Source: Branchinecta lynchi (Eukaryota; Arthropoda; Branchiopoda; Anostraca; Branchinectidae). From it: 64,000 bases of DNA. The translations under genes were made by a program, and so were the position numbers. The stretch covers positions 19,945,869-20,009,868 of the forward strand of contig JAKZAP010000009.1 of NCBI GenBank assembly GCA_023053575.1. Direction: 5' to 3'. This document shows, piece after piece, positions 11,673 through 25,500 of the stretch (the first letter of the stretch is position 1; each line of letters starts with the position of its first letter). The notes under the pieces are model-generated. The model saw nothing but the letters and a program-made list of their open reading frames with translations, did not search any database and was not told the origin of the DNA.

Positions 11673-12059
11673 AGATTTTTTTTTACAGTGTAGGTGTGTT
11701 CCACACGCTCATTCCCAGGACCAGAGATGGGCTACTCCGGATTACTGTAATCCGCGCCAAAGCCCACACTTCTACGCCAGTATACGCCGCATTGACTCGC
11801 GCTTCTTCCCTCTAAAATCGAAAATGATAGCTAGCAGAGACAACGCAAAAAATACAAGAAACGAGGGTAGAAAATGTTTAAAGGCGCAGAAAACTTGACT
11901 ACGCAACTTTCGGCCATCAAACCGACCTGGGGGGCTTAGATAAAGATACAGGGACTTATTGTCGACAGGACCCCCCTTCTTTGTTATCTCAAATTCCCTC
12001 CTTAGTGTTCCCAAAGCTAGCTGGCAGGCCCTTGCCACTTATGCACTGTAAAAGTTCGC

Positions 12060-12140
12060 CTTTGGCCGTGTTTCGGCCATAGTATCTGGATAGTGGTCAA
12101 GAGGTCGTGTGTTCGATTCCTACTCCCGGCACACAAACCT
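12060..12140 (+). repeat. tRNA-derived (SINE-like) fragment
   Basis: TAGTGGTCAAG resembles a pol III A box, and GTTCGATTCC is a B box 20-odd nt later, followed by CCCGGCACA. The anticodon arm does not fold well, so this is a SINE or tRNA relic and not a gene. Confidence 0.35.
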
Positions 12141-12704
12141 TTTGCTTTTTTTTCTACTAACTGAAAAGTCGAATTCTCGAAACTGCCCGGAAACTGCAAT
12201 GGTCGTCACGAGAATTTTTCTTACTCTCAATATCGACTCAGGGCACATTTTTGATGTGTCAGCTAGCTCCCCGAGTCAAGTTTGAGTCAAGTTTTCTGTT
12301 CCTTTAAGTCATAAGTTGCGTTTTTGCAGATACCATGGTATGTGAGACCACAGCCAAAAACATTTGTGTAGTTACTTAATATCTGGCCAGTTACCGCACT
12401 ATCTGGTTACTACACCAGTTAGTAACTGGCCATGGTAAGTTGCCTGAAAAGGGAATCTCACCAGCAGCAAGATTCAAGACAAGAGCCAAAGTTTCTGTCA
12501 AATTGGTTGGAAAGAATTTTGACACTAGTGATGTGAGATGATACAAGTCTTTTGGGGTGACTTCTAAAGCGCAAATTCGACAATTATTATCAGATACCAC
12601 AGTAACTTTAAAAAGAGCCCAGATCCAGTTAACATGGTATCAGATACCATGGTATCTACAAACCGCAACTACAATCACATCATGGGTGAAGTGCAGTAAT
12701 AAAC

Positions 12705-12962
12705 GGTGCTGACTAAACTTTAGCCGATTATCTGCAGGCCGTGACGTCACACGAAAAGCCTATACTTTCCATTTACAAACGGAAATGATAGTCGCTAGAA
12801 CGGTTTATAAGTGTAACGCGTCCAGCGCCTCGCTGACCGCTCGGCTCTATCTATATATATATATGTTATGCAACATTAATTTAACCGAATTTTTCCTATA
12901 TCTTTCATGATGTCATGAAAAACGTCACGGGCCATAGATAATCAGCTGAAGTTTAGTCAATA
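12705..12962. mobile_element. Inverted-repeat element R3, copy 1
   Basis: Ends TGACTAAACTTTAGCCGATT and, inverted, AATCAGCTGAAGTTTAGTCA. The interior has a microsatellite TATATATATATA and the string CGTCCAGCGCCTCGCTGACC. A relative lies at about 41440-41760 and a fragment near 8680-8810. Class not determined. Confidence 0.65.
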
Positions 12963-13358
12963 CCTATAAACAAGATATCACCACAGCTTAAATGCTAACT
13001 AGAGCCCGCACAGAGGAGACGCACTATCACTTTCTGAGACCGTAGACCGACAACGACAACAGTTGTTCTCATGTCCAGTTGTCAACACACGGAACAGTCT
13101 GACCAACGACACGGTATCAGCACCCAACGAGGAAGCCTTCAAATGAAGAGTGGAATGGTGTGCCCTCAAAGTACTATTGGGATGCATCTGATGCCTAAAA
13201 AATCATCACACCATCAATGACGGAGCGATTCAACAGATCAAGACGGATCTTAACTCGTTCCGAACTGCGACGCGGAAAATGTCAGCTTAGCTTTCCACCA
13301 TTTTGTCTTCTCAGACAGAGAAAAATCGACAAAGTAAACATCAGGTTCCCACCACATC

Positions 13359-13551
13359 TCACAAATCCCAACTGAACAAATGATGCTTGACTAGCATATC
13401 TCTCACACCGTCTCTGATTGGCTGAGATTTCTCAGACTTTGCGGGTAACTCCCAATCAGGGTTCAAGTTAAAGGAAAACTGCGACAGCACTCTTAGTTCA
13501 CATTTGATTTGGATCCAAGCAGGGCTGCTCAGGAAGCTCCATGGCTGATAC
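13359..13551 (-). CDS. SGSM3: SGSM3 exon 11 (C-terminus and stop)
   Basis: Acceptor GTCTTTCTAG|G; TGA stop at 13361-13359. It encodes residues 683-746: [27 protein letters not shown] and [17 protein letters not shown]. The ending KHHLFSWD is the conserved C-terminus of SGSM3, so the gene is complete at this end. I see no clear poly(A) signal just downstream. Confidence 0.96.
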
Positions 13552-16500
13552 CTAGAAAGACACTATCATGAATCCCAATGGCTGGTTCACAGGAACCAGG
13601 GGCGTCACAAACTAGTGGGTGGGTGGGGGGGGGGGGGCAGAGGCGCTACTAGCCAAAATGTTTGGGGGGGGGGGGCAAGGTATTTAACGACTGGCTGGTC
13701 ATTTTCTCAGACTGCTTTTGCAGGAAAAAATGACGATTACTGAGAAAAAACGACTGTGTTGACGAATAGACTGCTTCCAAGAAAAAAATCGACCGTTTTG
13801 ACGAATAATCACTCGGCTATTTGTTTTACCGAATGGTCGACAACATTCAGCCCCCCCCCCCCCCCCCCCCCCCGTCGTGACGCCTCTGCTAACAGGAACT
13901 ACAGTAGAGGTATGCTTATGTGAACGGACTTTGCCATTTTCATACACGTGCTGTGTCTAAAGCTAACTACCAGTTCTACCATTCTACGATTTCCACTGAG
14001 GCCGCTCTTGCAGGTCGTTCACGAGCAGAATCGAATGGTAGCGGAAGAATATACTTATGGTTAGGGTGCTCAAGCATTTTCGGATAGGGACTCAAGGGAC
14101 TCGATTTTAAATTTATGAAGGAGCTGTTCACATAAACGTACTACCGTACGTTTCTGCGCAATGGTGGATGCACGCTTTAAGTAATTCTGAGCGTATTTTA
14201 CGCCCATCCGCTCAAAAAAATGTCAGCAGCGAAAATGAAATTAAAACTGATCGGGTTTGAAAAACTGAAACGGCGCACCTCACGAAGCATTCGTTTCAAT
14301 CAATCAATCTTTATTATTTAAAAAACATTCCTTACGGTATTAACAAAAAACCGAATATTTGTTATCTCGTCAAACATAATTATATACAATTGCACTTTTA
14401 ACATAGTCAAATATTAAATAATTGCACAGAACAAGAATTGCAACAAATTAAAACGCTAAAAATTCAATAAATAATATAAAAAAGAGGAAAAGAATTTAAA
14501 ATTTCGCGTTGAAAAAACTCACAAAGGAGGGGACAAAACTTCTTTCGTACCGCGCATGAATTGCCCGAATGGGTTGGAGCTTAGGAACTGGTTGTGCTGC
14601 CATTCTCTGTGGCCTTATGCGGTCGGGAATGTGGGGAGGGGGATTCTGAATGCCATCAGACTGTATTGGCAAATGCTACACGACCCATCATCTCTACAAT
14701 GCCAAATGTAACCTACTTCCGCAATCGCTCCATTAATTCTTAAACCCGGAGATCTTGTACATTCTACCCCCCCCCCCCCCCCCAACTAACTAATTGTGAA
14801 AAATGTTTTTCACACTTGCCTTCTTTTGCTTCTTTCGATGCGTATCATGCTCCCGACCCTTGTTTGCGAAAAGCTGCATCGTAGGAAAACCCGGTTATGT
14901 GAAATTTTTCCTGATTCTGCTAGAACCCTGTTGTTCCAATGTTCTGTTGACCAATCAGGGACGAGAACGGAGAGAGGAGAACCGAGAATTCACCATCGGG
15001 ATATCTCGATTCTGCAGAATCGCAAGGCTTTCCCCGTTCTCGATTCTGACAAAAACGAAAGAAAAGGAGAATTCGCTTCACCTGAATAGTACAAAAAAGC
15101 GAAATAGGAGAATTGCGAGGAGAATCGCAAGAAGAATTCGGATTAAAAACGCAACTAATAATTCCATGAACTTGGAACTTACCACTTATGGACGGTTTCA
15201 GCCGCTGAACAGAGAACTTCCAACCACAAATGCAAGGCCTGTTCATTGAGCCCAAGACAAATTAGGCTTCTGAGCTTCACATCCATCTGCGCATGTACAG
15301 CGTCATGCGTGATATTTACTGCCTGGACACAGCGGTAAAGCAACTAAAACAGAAACAAAGTTCAGAGACACACAATTCAGCTAGCTAAATATTCCTTGAG
15401 CCCAAGCTGACTTTGAAACATATATTCAAATAATAAATACAACGGATACGTCAACCAGCTAAAGATATTTAAGCCCTCAATTACGTCAATTACGATCGTT
15501 ACGTTACAATTCTTTTATCAATAATACACAGATGGCACTTTACACAAGGGACTTGTACCGTGACCAAACACAAGTCCCTTGTGTAAAGTGCCATCTATGT
15601 AGGACTATTATTATTAATTTCCGTGACATGGTGATGTGAACTGTTAGATGAATTTGCCTTCCGGCGGAATCACTGTTCTTATGGTCGGCTTCTACCAGAC
15701 TATTGTAGTGGTTTGCGAACTATCTGCTGTTCACAAGCCCCTCGGCAGCTCAAATGGTAAGAGCGCCTGCCTTGTAAGCAGAGGGTCCTGGGTTCAAATC
15801 CCGTTTGAGGAGCCTTTTTGTCTTTCAGTTTTTAACATTTTATTATTTAGGTTCTACCGACCAGCGTGATATTACAAATTTAACTTCTCCCTCCTCGTTT
15901 TCAATCTAAATATTCTTTGAGCCCAAGCTGACTTTGAAACGTTTATTCAAACAATGTTTACAACGGATACGTCAGCTATGATTCTTCATCAGCGATATTT
16001 CGGCCCTTCTTGGCAAGGGTCCACCGTTTTCAATCTAATTCGAATTCGTTTAATTCCATGTTATTTTTTTACAAAAATAGTGGTGGATCATCACACGGTC
16101 AACCTAGTCACAAATAATCATATATATGTTACAGGTAAGAACGCCTGCCTTGTAAACAGAGGGTCCTGGGTTCAAATCCCGTCTGAGGAGCATTTTTGTC
16201 TCTCGGTTCACTACTTATAACAAAAAAAATATTATGTTATTATTGACGTTATTATTGAGCACCATCGTGACATCCTACAGGAGTTCGCCCCCCCCCCTTC
16301 CTAACAATCGAACACGTCGTGCCGAAAAACTTAGGGACTGGATCCAATCCTTCAACCACCACCGACAAAATCAAGTAAACGCTACACAAAGTCGTTCGTG
16401 AAATATCTCATCCGTTACCACGACCTGAAAATAGAAGGAAAAGAAGACAGTGAAGCATTTTGACACGATATAAATTAAATGTATACATTAAGTGTTATTT

Positions 16501-19500
16501 TATGTATTTCATGACGCGTTTAAACTGTTGACATCCCAGGTTATTTTTTTTCCCGTGTGTAAAGATATTCGGCAAATAAAAATGATTCTAGTACCGATCA
16601 CTTATTCACTTATATAGACCCGATGAAAATGCGTTACTTCGTTGCTCCGGTATTCACGAATAATCGGTTTTAATATAGTGGAATTTCCCAGTCGGATTGG
16701 TGGTACGTCTATCTGCTTGTACATGTGTTGTAGGCTTTGACAAAAAAAAATTAAAAAAATTTCTGTTCAGGTACTAACCAAGATCACCATTGGCTACTGA
16801 AAAGCCAAGTTTGTGCTGAGATTCAGTTTCTCTGCGTCGTAGTAGAATCTGCATTGTGGGGACGGCTGTAGATATTCTGAACGTCACTACTGGAGCAGAT
16901 AGTGAAAAATCAAAAAATCCCTTAGCAGAATCCAAATAATGTAGTGCATTCAGCTCAAGATACAAAAGTAAGTTGGCTTTTCAGTTAAACTTTAAAGAGG
17001 CTGGAACAAACCCTAACAGAAGTAATGTAACACGTCCTTCATAAAATCCGATGACGAATTGCCGCCAGACACACTAGAGGAACAGTAACAATCACACGTG
17101 AGATCTGGGGATAAGTTATCTGACGGGAGAATAAGCGATTAGGCTGTAGCTTCATATCGAGTCGCGCATTCTCCCCGTTGAAAAGTCAGCCAGCACTCAG
17201 CACTGAAGTCGGAAGCCAGAACTGACAAACTTGATGACGCTTGATAGAACAGAGTTGGGTAAAGCAAAAAGAAGGGAAGAGGCATTTTAAACAGTTTTAG
17301 GCCTAAGAGGAAATGAAAATAGCAAAACAAACCTGGACAAACGTACGCCAAGAATAAATGTGTCATTGCTTTCTTTACGATAGCGCACCTATCGGCCAAA
17401 AACGAACTAATCTGAGAGGAATTTTATGAGGGGCGTTACTACTCACCTCCTCCGGAGTTAGGACTTTTCCATCCTCGTCTAAGCGGAAAGTCTTGCATAG
17501 GACTAGTCGGCTATAGACTGAGTTGAAGTCCTTCTCTACCTGCCGAATTGCGGCTTCCTCTATGAAAAGCCAAGGGTGACAAGGCGTGCCTTAAAAACAG
17601 TAGTGGACGTCAATGCAATCTGATAGAAGGTTCGCTACTTCAATTCAATTTACTTTCAAAATTCTTTCACGGGCAAGCCGAACAGTGGATTTTTCATCGT
17701 AAATATAATAACACCTTTGTCATCATTTTTCATAAATAATAAACTTATATAAAATTCGAATCACTGTAAGTTTATTTATTTATTTATGACCCGCTTTTTG
17801 CGTAACAGCGGAGTATGAAACAAATTTGAATAAATAGTGATCATGTACAATTACACTTATATCAGAACTAAAAATCTCATAACTATACATAAACAAGAGT
17901 TACGACGAATCATGCATTTCGACGAATGACGTCACATTATATATCACGTATATCAGAACTAGGATTCAGACAATTATATAATAAGCAAGAATTACGATGA
18001 GTTATACAAGAATTACGATGAGTTATATAAGAATTACGATGAGTTATACGTTTCGACGAATGACGGTACGAAGCTTTTTTTTGTATCGGTCATGAGATGC
18101 GGAAACAGGATGTAACTTTCAGTTACAGCCTGACGAGGACCTTTGCCAAGAGGGCCGAAATATCGCTGAAGAATATCCTAGCTGATTTTTCAGTTGTGAG
18201 TCATTTTTTCATAATCTCAGCTTGGCCTCAAGGAGTATTTATGAAACAATTGACTAGGTCGGAAGCTTGCGCAGGTTGTATAAGCAAATAAATGAGCGTG
18301 ACGTCATGCTAGACACGATCCCAAGCTTCCGATCCGATCTGCGTCAAACAATGAACGTGTCCGAAAGCTTTTTGGTGCTCTAAATGCTGGATTTTCTTTC
18401 TTTGTCTTGTCCGAAAGCTGTTACCTTTTTTTCTTCTCTGACACTTCCAAAATGTAAGTCAGGAAGAAGAAGAAGAAGAAAGAATTAGCTGTATAAAGCT
18501 GACAAATGGATCAGCTACTGATATCCAACCTTCTTATCTTTTCCTTTCTTCGTTGGCGATGATCGCCAGTTCTCTTAGAATCTGGAATGTTTGCAGAATT
18601 GTCAGTTGTCTTTTTGAACTAGTTATGTTTGCCGCCGAAAACACTGAGAGAATCGCCGTACTCCCCAGTTTCTTCTCGAAAATTCAGCATAAGATTTAGC
18701 ATTCTTGCTGAATTTTTCGATGAATTTTATGCTGAATTAATGCTGCATTAATTGAGCAGAAATTTAAGTCCGAAAGCGAAATTCTGCATAAAATGCTGAA
18801 TTAACTCAGCATTTTCGTTCTTTTCGGAGCTTTCGGACACGTTCAATGATAACGGAAGAATCAGTCTAGCGTCGAAAGGGTGGATAAGCTCATGGTAGGT
18901 AAGAAGGCTGTGCCCCGAAGATTAATATTAACTGGAAGGCAACTAAAAGGTAATATATAGCTTAATGATCGGTATTTATAGCTTTCTTAATCTATCCGAG
19001 ACAGATCACTTAATTTTCCTGTGGTATGCCATTTTGACAAGTTCATTTTCCAGCTTGAGTCTGACGAGGACCCTTGCCAAGAAGGGACGAAACATAGCGC
19101 TGATAAAATGTAGCTGATTTATCCGTTTTGCACCGTGAAATATAGGGTGGATAAACGTTACACATGAAGAACGGTTAGAGACGTAGGGTTAACCAGTAGT
19201 ATCGACGGGTCCTTTAAAGTCATGAGTATTGTAAAAGACAGAAAAGTTGGAGACACGGGTTAACACTGTTGCGTCTATCGAGAAAATTCTCCCTTTGAAA
19301 ATAGCCCCCCCCCCTTTCGAAATTACACGGACGTTAATGCTTGCCGTGTTTGTCTCTCCACGCTACTTATCAGGCCCCCATCATTGTTTCCGAGACGCTT
19401 ACTGATCAGAAGCCCGCTTCTGCAAATTTTGCCGCAACTGTTGTCCGAGGCAACGGGTACCGAATCTCAATCCTTTGTAAAGGCTGTGTTTCAAAGTGGC

Positions 19501-22500
19501 AAATTATCTCGACACATCTTAGCAGAAACACTACTTGGTGTGAGGTGTCCTTTAAGGTAGACTTGTAAATGTATTCAAATAATGTATACAACGGATACGT
19601 CAGCTACGATTGTTCATCAGCGATATTTCGGCACTTCTTGTAAAGGGTCCTCGTCAGGCTGTCAATCTTCAGGGTCAACGTCGGGGAAGGAAACAAACTT
19701 GTAATAAATAACTGAAGCTTCTACCGACTATAAATATCTTATTCGGGCAAATTACTTTCATATACTACTGCAGGAAAGCAAAGAAGGGCCGAAATTTCGC
19801 TGATAAAGAATCATAGCTGATGTATCCGTTGTATACATTATTTGAATATATGTTTCAAAGTCAGCTTGTGCTCAAGGAATATTTAGACTTGTCAATACTT
19901 TGCACTCACCAAGTATATTCGGCTTTTTCAATCCATATTCCAAAATTTGCTTGACGGCTGGACATAAGCCTCCACGGACGAAGTCGGCAATCGCTTCGGT
20001 CACGGAGTCATCCCCAGCTCTGACGTATTCTTTACTCCTTTCGTCGAGACGCTGTACGAATTTGGCGGGAAACCATCCTTTCAAACCGTTCAGCTCTCCG
20101 ACCCAGCAATGTTCATCTTTTTGGCTAATGATGATGATGATGTCGTTACGACGGAAGCCCAATTCGTCCTCTTCTGTTCGCTCGAAATCTAGAAGATATT
20201 TTTCATTTATTTATTTATTTATCTATCACCCATCATTTCAAACAGAAAAGGGACGGAGTACAAAAACGAAAAGAAAAACAAAATAAAAGCAAAACGTAAC
20301 ACTTTCATAGGAAACACAAAAAAAATAGACAATTACTAAATGAGACGCACTGACTGACTAAAAACTGAACATGCTTGCATAAATATACAATTACATTTTG
20401 AGAATTTTGCTCCAAGGGTGGGACTGGATTTTTGAGTTGTACTTGCTAATAAGGTTAGTTTTTTATGTTATATATTTTCATCATTTTGGTATTTCTTGTC
20501 CAAGGGGGGAGCCGAAGTAAGTATTTGGAGAATCTGAAGAAAGTGGAACGGATTTTATTTTTTTCACTAGCTGAGAATATTTGCCAGAAGGGAGCTAGTT
20601 ATAGAAATTGAGGTATTGCAACGGAGTTATTAAGGGAAGCTAGGATTTTCGGTTGAAACGGGTTACATTCTTTACAAGTAGAAAATAGGAAGCGCATATT
20701 TTTCTTTCAAAATGTTCAGATAGAAGCCGGCGGGGTGTGTTTTAATGACGAGCGAATGGGGAGACCAAGGTAAACAATGCTCTCAACGGGTTTTATATTG
20801 ATAACACCAAGCGCAATGGAGGGAACGGGGCCTTCAGCTTTCCAATTATACCCAATGAAAAAATTTTAGCCTGCGTAGTTGTATGATGGTTGACGTAATG
20901 CACTATCTCAGAAGATGAAACAAATGTTTTGTCGTATGACGGTCTGCCGTTTATCATTAACATGTGCCAAAAAGGGCGTTGGATCACCCGGATTACGTTT
21001 TTTGCACTGTTACCTTGCTAACTGAAAAGAGGGAATATTTGCAACACTGACGGTAAGCTTTGGTAAGAAAAAGTGCTTTAAGGTGCCCTTTTAACTTGGT
21101 TCGATCAAGAACAAATAATCAGATAGAACCTCTCTCTTTGGTACCATGCAGCGACTATGAAAACCCCGATAAAACTGAGCGGACCTAGAGGTATTTACTG
21201 TAGCTTTTTACCCGTCTACTCTACTTCTGTATTCGCCGTTGCTTATCGCAGAGAAAGAAAGTGCAGGAAGGTACTCCGCGCGCTGACCCACTCTTGAGCA
21301 CGACCAGAGAACCAATCTGCTTTGTCTCCTACTTTTCCTCAAGGTGGTTTCACAGCGATATAGATAATTGTGGAGGTAACGAAACGTGATGTGGCGCGAC
21401 CCTACTCAGGGTTGCCACATGTCGCACGATAGTGTGAATTGTCACTCCATTTTCTTTTTGTCACTCTTGTCCTACGTAGGACAAAAAATCACACTATTTC
21501 ATAAAGCGTTCAAATGTGTCATTTTTGCAGCAGGGATTCCGACTAGAGGTGAGTATTTCAAGTTTTTTTTTTTTTAAATAAATTGGGATGTGTAATTTTT
21601 GCAGAGGCGATTCCGACCAAAAGGACCTTTTCACGTTTTTTTCATGGATATAAAATTTCACTCCAATTTCACTCTCTGTTTTGGGCCAAAAGTCACTCTC
21701 TAAATATTTTTCATGTGGCAACCCTGACCCTACTAGCCTCCGCTCGTTCGCAGCGGGAAAGGCAAGGAAAATACTCGACTCCGCACAGTCATAGTACAGA
21801 GATAGGGAGACGGAGGTTCTACCTGATTATTTGTTCTTGGTTCGATTACGTTCAAAATTTTCGATCTGCCCGAATAATTTCGTCGCAAGATAAATTAAAA
21901 TATTCACGTGCGACAACTTAAGTCAGTTCAATGAATAAGTTGATTCGACATCACAGGACCATCCTTCCGGACTTCGTTACACCCTCTCATGGACCTAACA
22001 CACGAAGCAAGGACGACCCGAAACCCAAGTTTGTTCCCCCGCCGACGAAATTTTCAAGAAACCTAAATTCATTCGTTCCGTAATCACTAAACATTTAAAC
22101 TGTACAGAATTTATGTTCGTTTCGTACTTACTGTTTGGTAGTTTTTGTTTATTCGTATTATTAGTAAGTAATAGTAAGTAAGTAATTTATTTATAACCGC
22201 CGTTTTCAGAAAGCGGAATAAATGAAGAAAATAAATAAAACACATAAACATACACAAAAAGACACTTAATTTCAATCGTCGGCCAGAAAGCAGTGTAGAA
22301 GGTTGTGCGCTGGTTGGGTTCTGTTGTCATTGATTTTTTATACCGACGAAGAAACATCCAAAAGGGTAACACTCCCATCTTGAATTTTGAACTTCTCCCT
22401 CAAAGTATGGTTATGGCATAATTTCGACAAAAGGAGCAGGTGCTTTGCATATTGAAAATAACATGATCTCATCTTTTTTATCTGTTCGTTTCGTACTTAT

Positions 22501-25500
22501 TGTTTGGTACTTTGTGTTTATTCGAATTATTAGTGAATGTTCGTTTTTCCAATTCCCGCCCGTGTTACCCTAGTGCTATTAGGGATGAAATAAAATTGAT
22601 TGATTGATTGATTGAATACTTTTCTCGGCTGTTGACGTCGTGAAATGTCTTCCTCGGGTTCATGGGCACCTCAAATTATGAGTGATACTGCTTAACGGGC
22701 TTCAGGTTAACTCGAAAGCCTTTGTTTTTAATTTCATGGCTTTATTCTTCGGCTAATCGTAAGAAAAATATAATTGACGTTTTACTTTTATTTTCTCTTT
22801 TTCTCTCTTTTATTTTATTGTAATATTTATTTATTTATTTATTTATTCATTTAGTTCCCTCAGAACTGAGGAGTACAAAATAATGTATAAAAAAGAACTA
22901 TGCCTAAACCATCTGGTCCATTCATTAACACATAAATACTATAAAAAATACACACGATGTCGACAACTAAGTTACAATTGTGTACGCACTATTTGAGTCA
23001 CTTGTTAAAAAAATGGGTACAGGTTGTGGGTTTGGAGTTCTACCAAAGCTTTTTTATAAAAGTTGGTCATCTTTTTCCTCAAAATTAGAACTGGGTCTTT
23101 TACTTTAAAATTGGAAACCAACAGCGAATTACTGAAACAAATGGGGAACCCAAGGATAAATTTGGAAAATTTGAAATATGAAATTTTAATAGCAGATTTG
23201 TCGCAAATTTTCGAAAATTTTCTAGATTGTTGCAGCAAAAAGAACATGAGGTAAAGCAACAGCGGTGAACAATGACCCGAGGATGTCTTTCCTGTATCGC
23301 CCACGATATATAGTTAAGAGATAATAGTTAAGAGACTCGTTCATTTGTTAATTATTGTGGTATTAACCCCTATGTAACGGGCCATGGAGCTTTGTAGGGG
23401 TCGAAATTTATTTTGTTCCTTTATTTTGATTTTAATAAAACTGAACTGAATAAAACTGAAATGGACTTTAAAGTTTAACCGAAAAGGGCTGGGATATCTA
23501 GTTTAGATTAGATTAGATTAGATTAAATTTAATTTTACACATGTATACAAAACGTTTTACAGCACCTGCTAAGAAAGCCCCATAGGGCTTGTTGGCCGCA
23601 GGTGGCAGTCTTCTCTATTCTACATAATGTGGTAACACTATTTTTACATTATTCTAAATGCCATTCATACACGGTTCACACATATACAACAAACATTCTG
23701 CTTACAAAAAACACTCACGCATTAATTACTATTCTTTTGCAAGGAAAAATCTCTTCGCTGTAGCCTTGAAGGATGCCAGATGACTCGAGTTTCTAATTTC
23801 AACTGGAATTATATCCCATACAGAGGGGGCAAAATTTCTAATCACGAAAGAAGCTCTAGTCGTGTTTTTCATCACTTATTCATTTAAATTGGCTTGACGA
23901 CTCGCTGAAAATGCGTTACTTCGTTGCTCCGCTATTCAGGTAAATGTATTTTGTTGTTGTTTTTATGTGTTGTATGTGTAATGGCTCTAGAAGCCGTAGT
24001 CGAAGTTAAATAAATAAATAAATAAATAAAAATAGTAGAATTTCCGTGCGATTTTTGGTACCTCTATGCGCTTACATCTGTGTTGTATGCCTTACGTGAT
24101 TTTTTTTTTTTTCAGGCACTAACCAGTCTTCACCAAGCTCACCACTGCCCACTCAAAAGCGGCGTTTGTGTTGGGATTAGAATTTCCCGCGTCATAGTAG
24201 AATTTACGTTGTCGGGACGGCCGCAGAATTCCGAACGTCATAACTAGAGCAGATATATTAGTAGAATCCAAATAAGTCAGTGTATTCGATTAAATGACAC
24301 AAAAATAAGTTGGCTTTTCAGTTAAACTTTAACAATTCACGTTTGAAGGCTTAAGCACCTCCCGATGGAAAATTCTTTGACTGTAGAGTTGTACGGTAGC
24401 TGTACGAAAAAGTTGCATGCATTGATACGTAGTAGTCCGACTGGATTAATCTTAACGGACCCCTCGCCCTATCTACTCTTCAACTTACAGTATTATAAAA
24501 CATGTGAAAACTTTAAAACTAGGCTGTGCTTTCAACAAATAACCCAGGGTATTGGCTGTTTTAAGCCTTTTCTGAGACCCGCTGATTTTTAGCGGAGAAA
24601 AGGGAAATAATTTACAGAACCGTTTTTTCTGACGTAAAAACTTTTCGCAGAACAACTATCGACAGCGTGATACACATCGAAGGTAGCAAAACACGGCAAG
24701 TGAAAAAATCAGCGTGGTTTTGTTAGAGGGGTTAGAATGTACCGTACGAAATTGGGGTCTCCGGATTCAGAAATAAATGGAGTGATTATGGAAGTAGGTT
24801 GCGTTAGTATTATAGGTAACACAGGTCCTTTAAGTAGTAGTATCCGATAGCATCCAATCTTGCTGTAGTAGCATCCGGTTTGCTAGTAGCAGCATGCAGT
24901 GGCAACAGTTACTACTGCATACTACTTTTTCGTACAACTCCATATGACTAATTATCGAACAATTTTTATCGGGCTGTTATAGTAAATCTTTGGTTTTAAA
25001 GGACCTGTCTTACCCATAATTTTCAGGCAACTAACTTCCATAATCACTCCACATACTTCTAAACCCCGAGACCCTAATTTCGTACGGTACATAACCCCTC
25101 TAACAAAACCACGCTGATTTTCTCACTTGCCGTGTTTTGCTACCTTCGATCTGTATCACGCTGTGGACGGTCGTCTGCGAGAATTTTCTCCATAAAAAAA
25201 AACGGTTATGTATAAATACTCTATATGACTAAGTCCAAAACACGCCAGTGATCTTCAGGAAGAAGGAGTAAGCGTGTCCGTAACGCACTCAAACTCAACG
25301 ACTCAAATCTGGTGTCAAACAATCACGGCGATCTTTGGGAGCAGCTGTGACACCACTTCTGCCTTTCTTCCGCTAGGTACCCGAGAGAGGCCGGAGATTT
25401 TGCAGCGGCAAGGAGAGATAGTCATCAAGAGTATTATTTCCTGTTTCGCTACAAGTCAACGGGTCTCGGAAAAGGCTTAAAACAGCCAAAACCGTGGGTT

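Noticed and set aside
12060..12140. tRNA gene
   Set aside because: A and B boxes are present but the cloverleaf does not fold; recorded only as a tRNA-derived relic.
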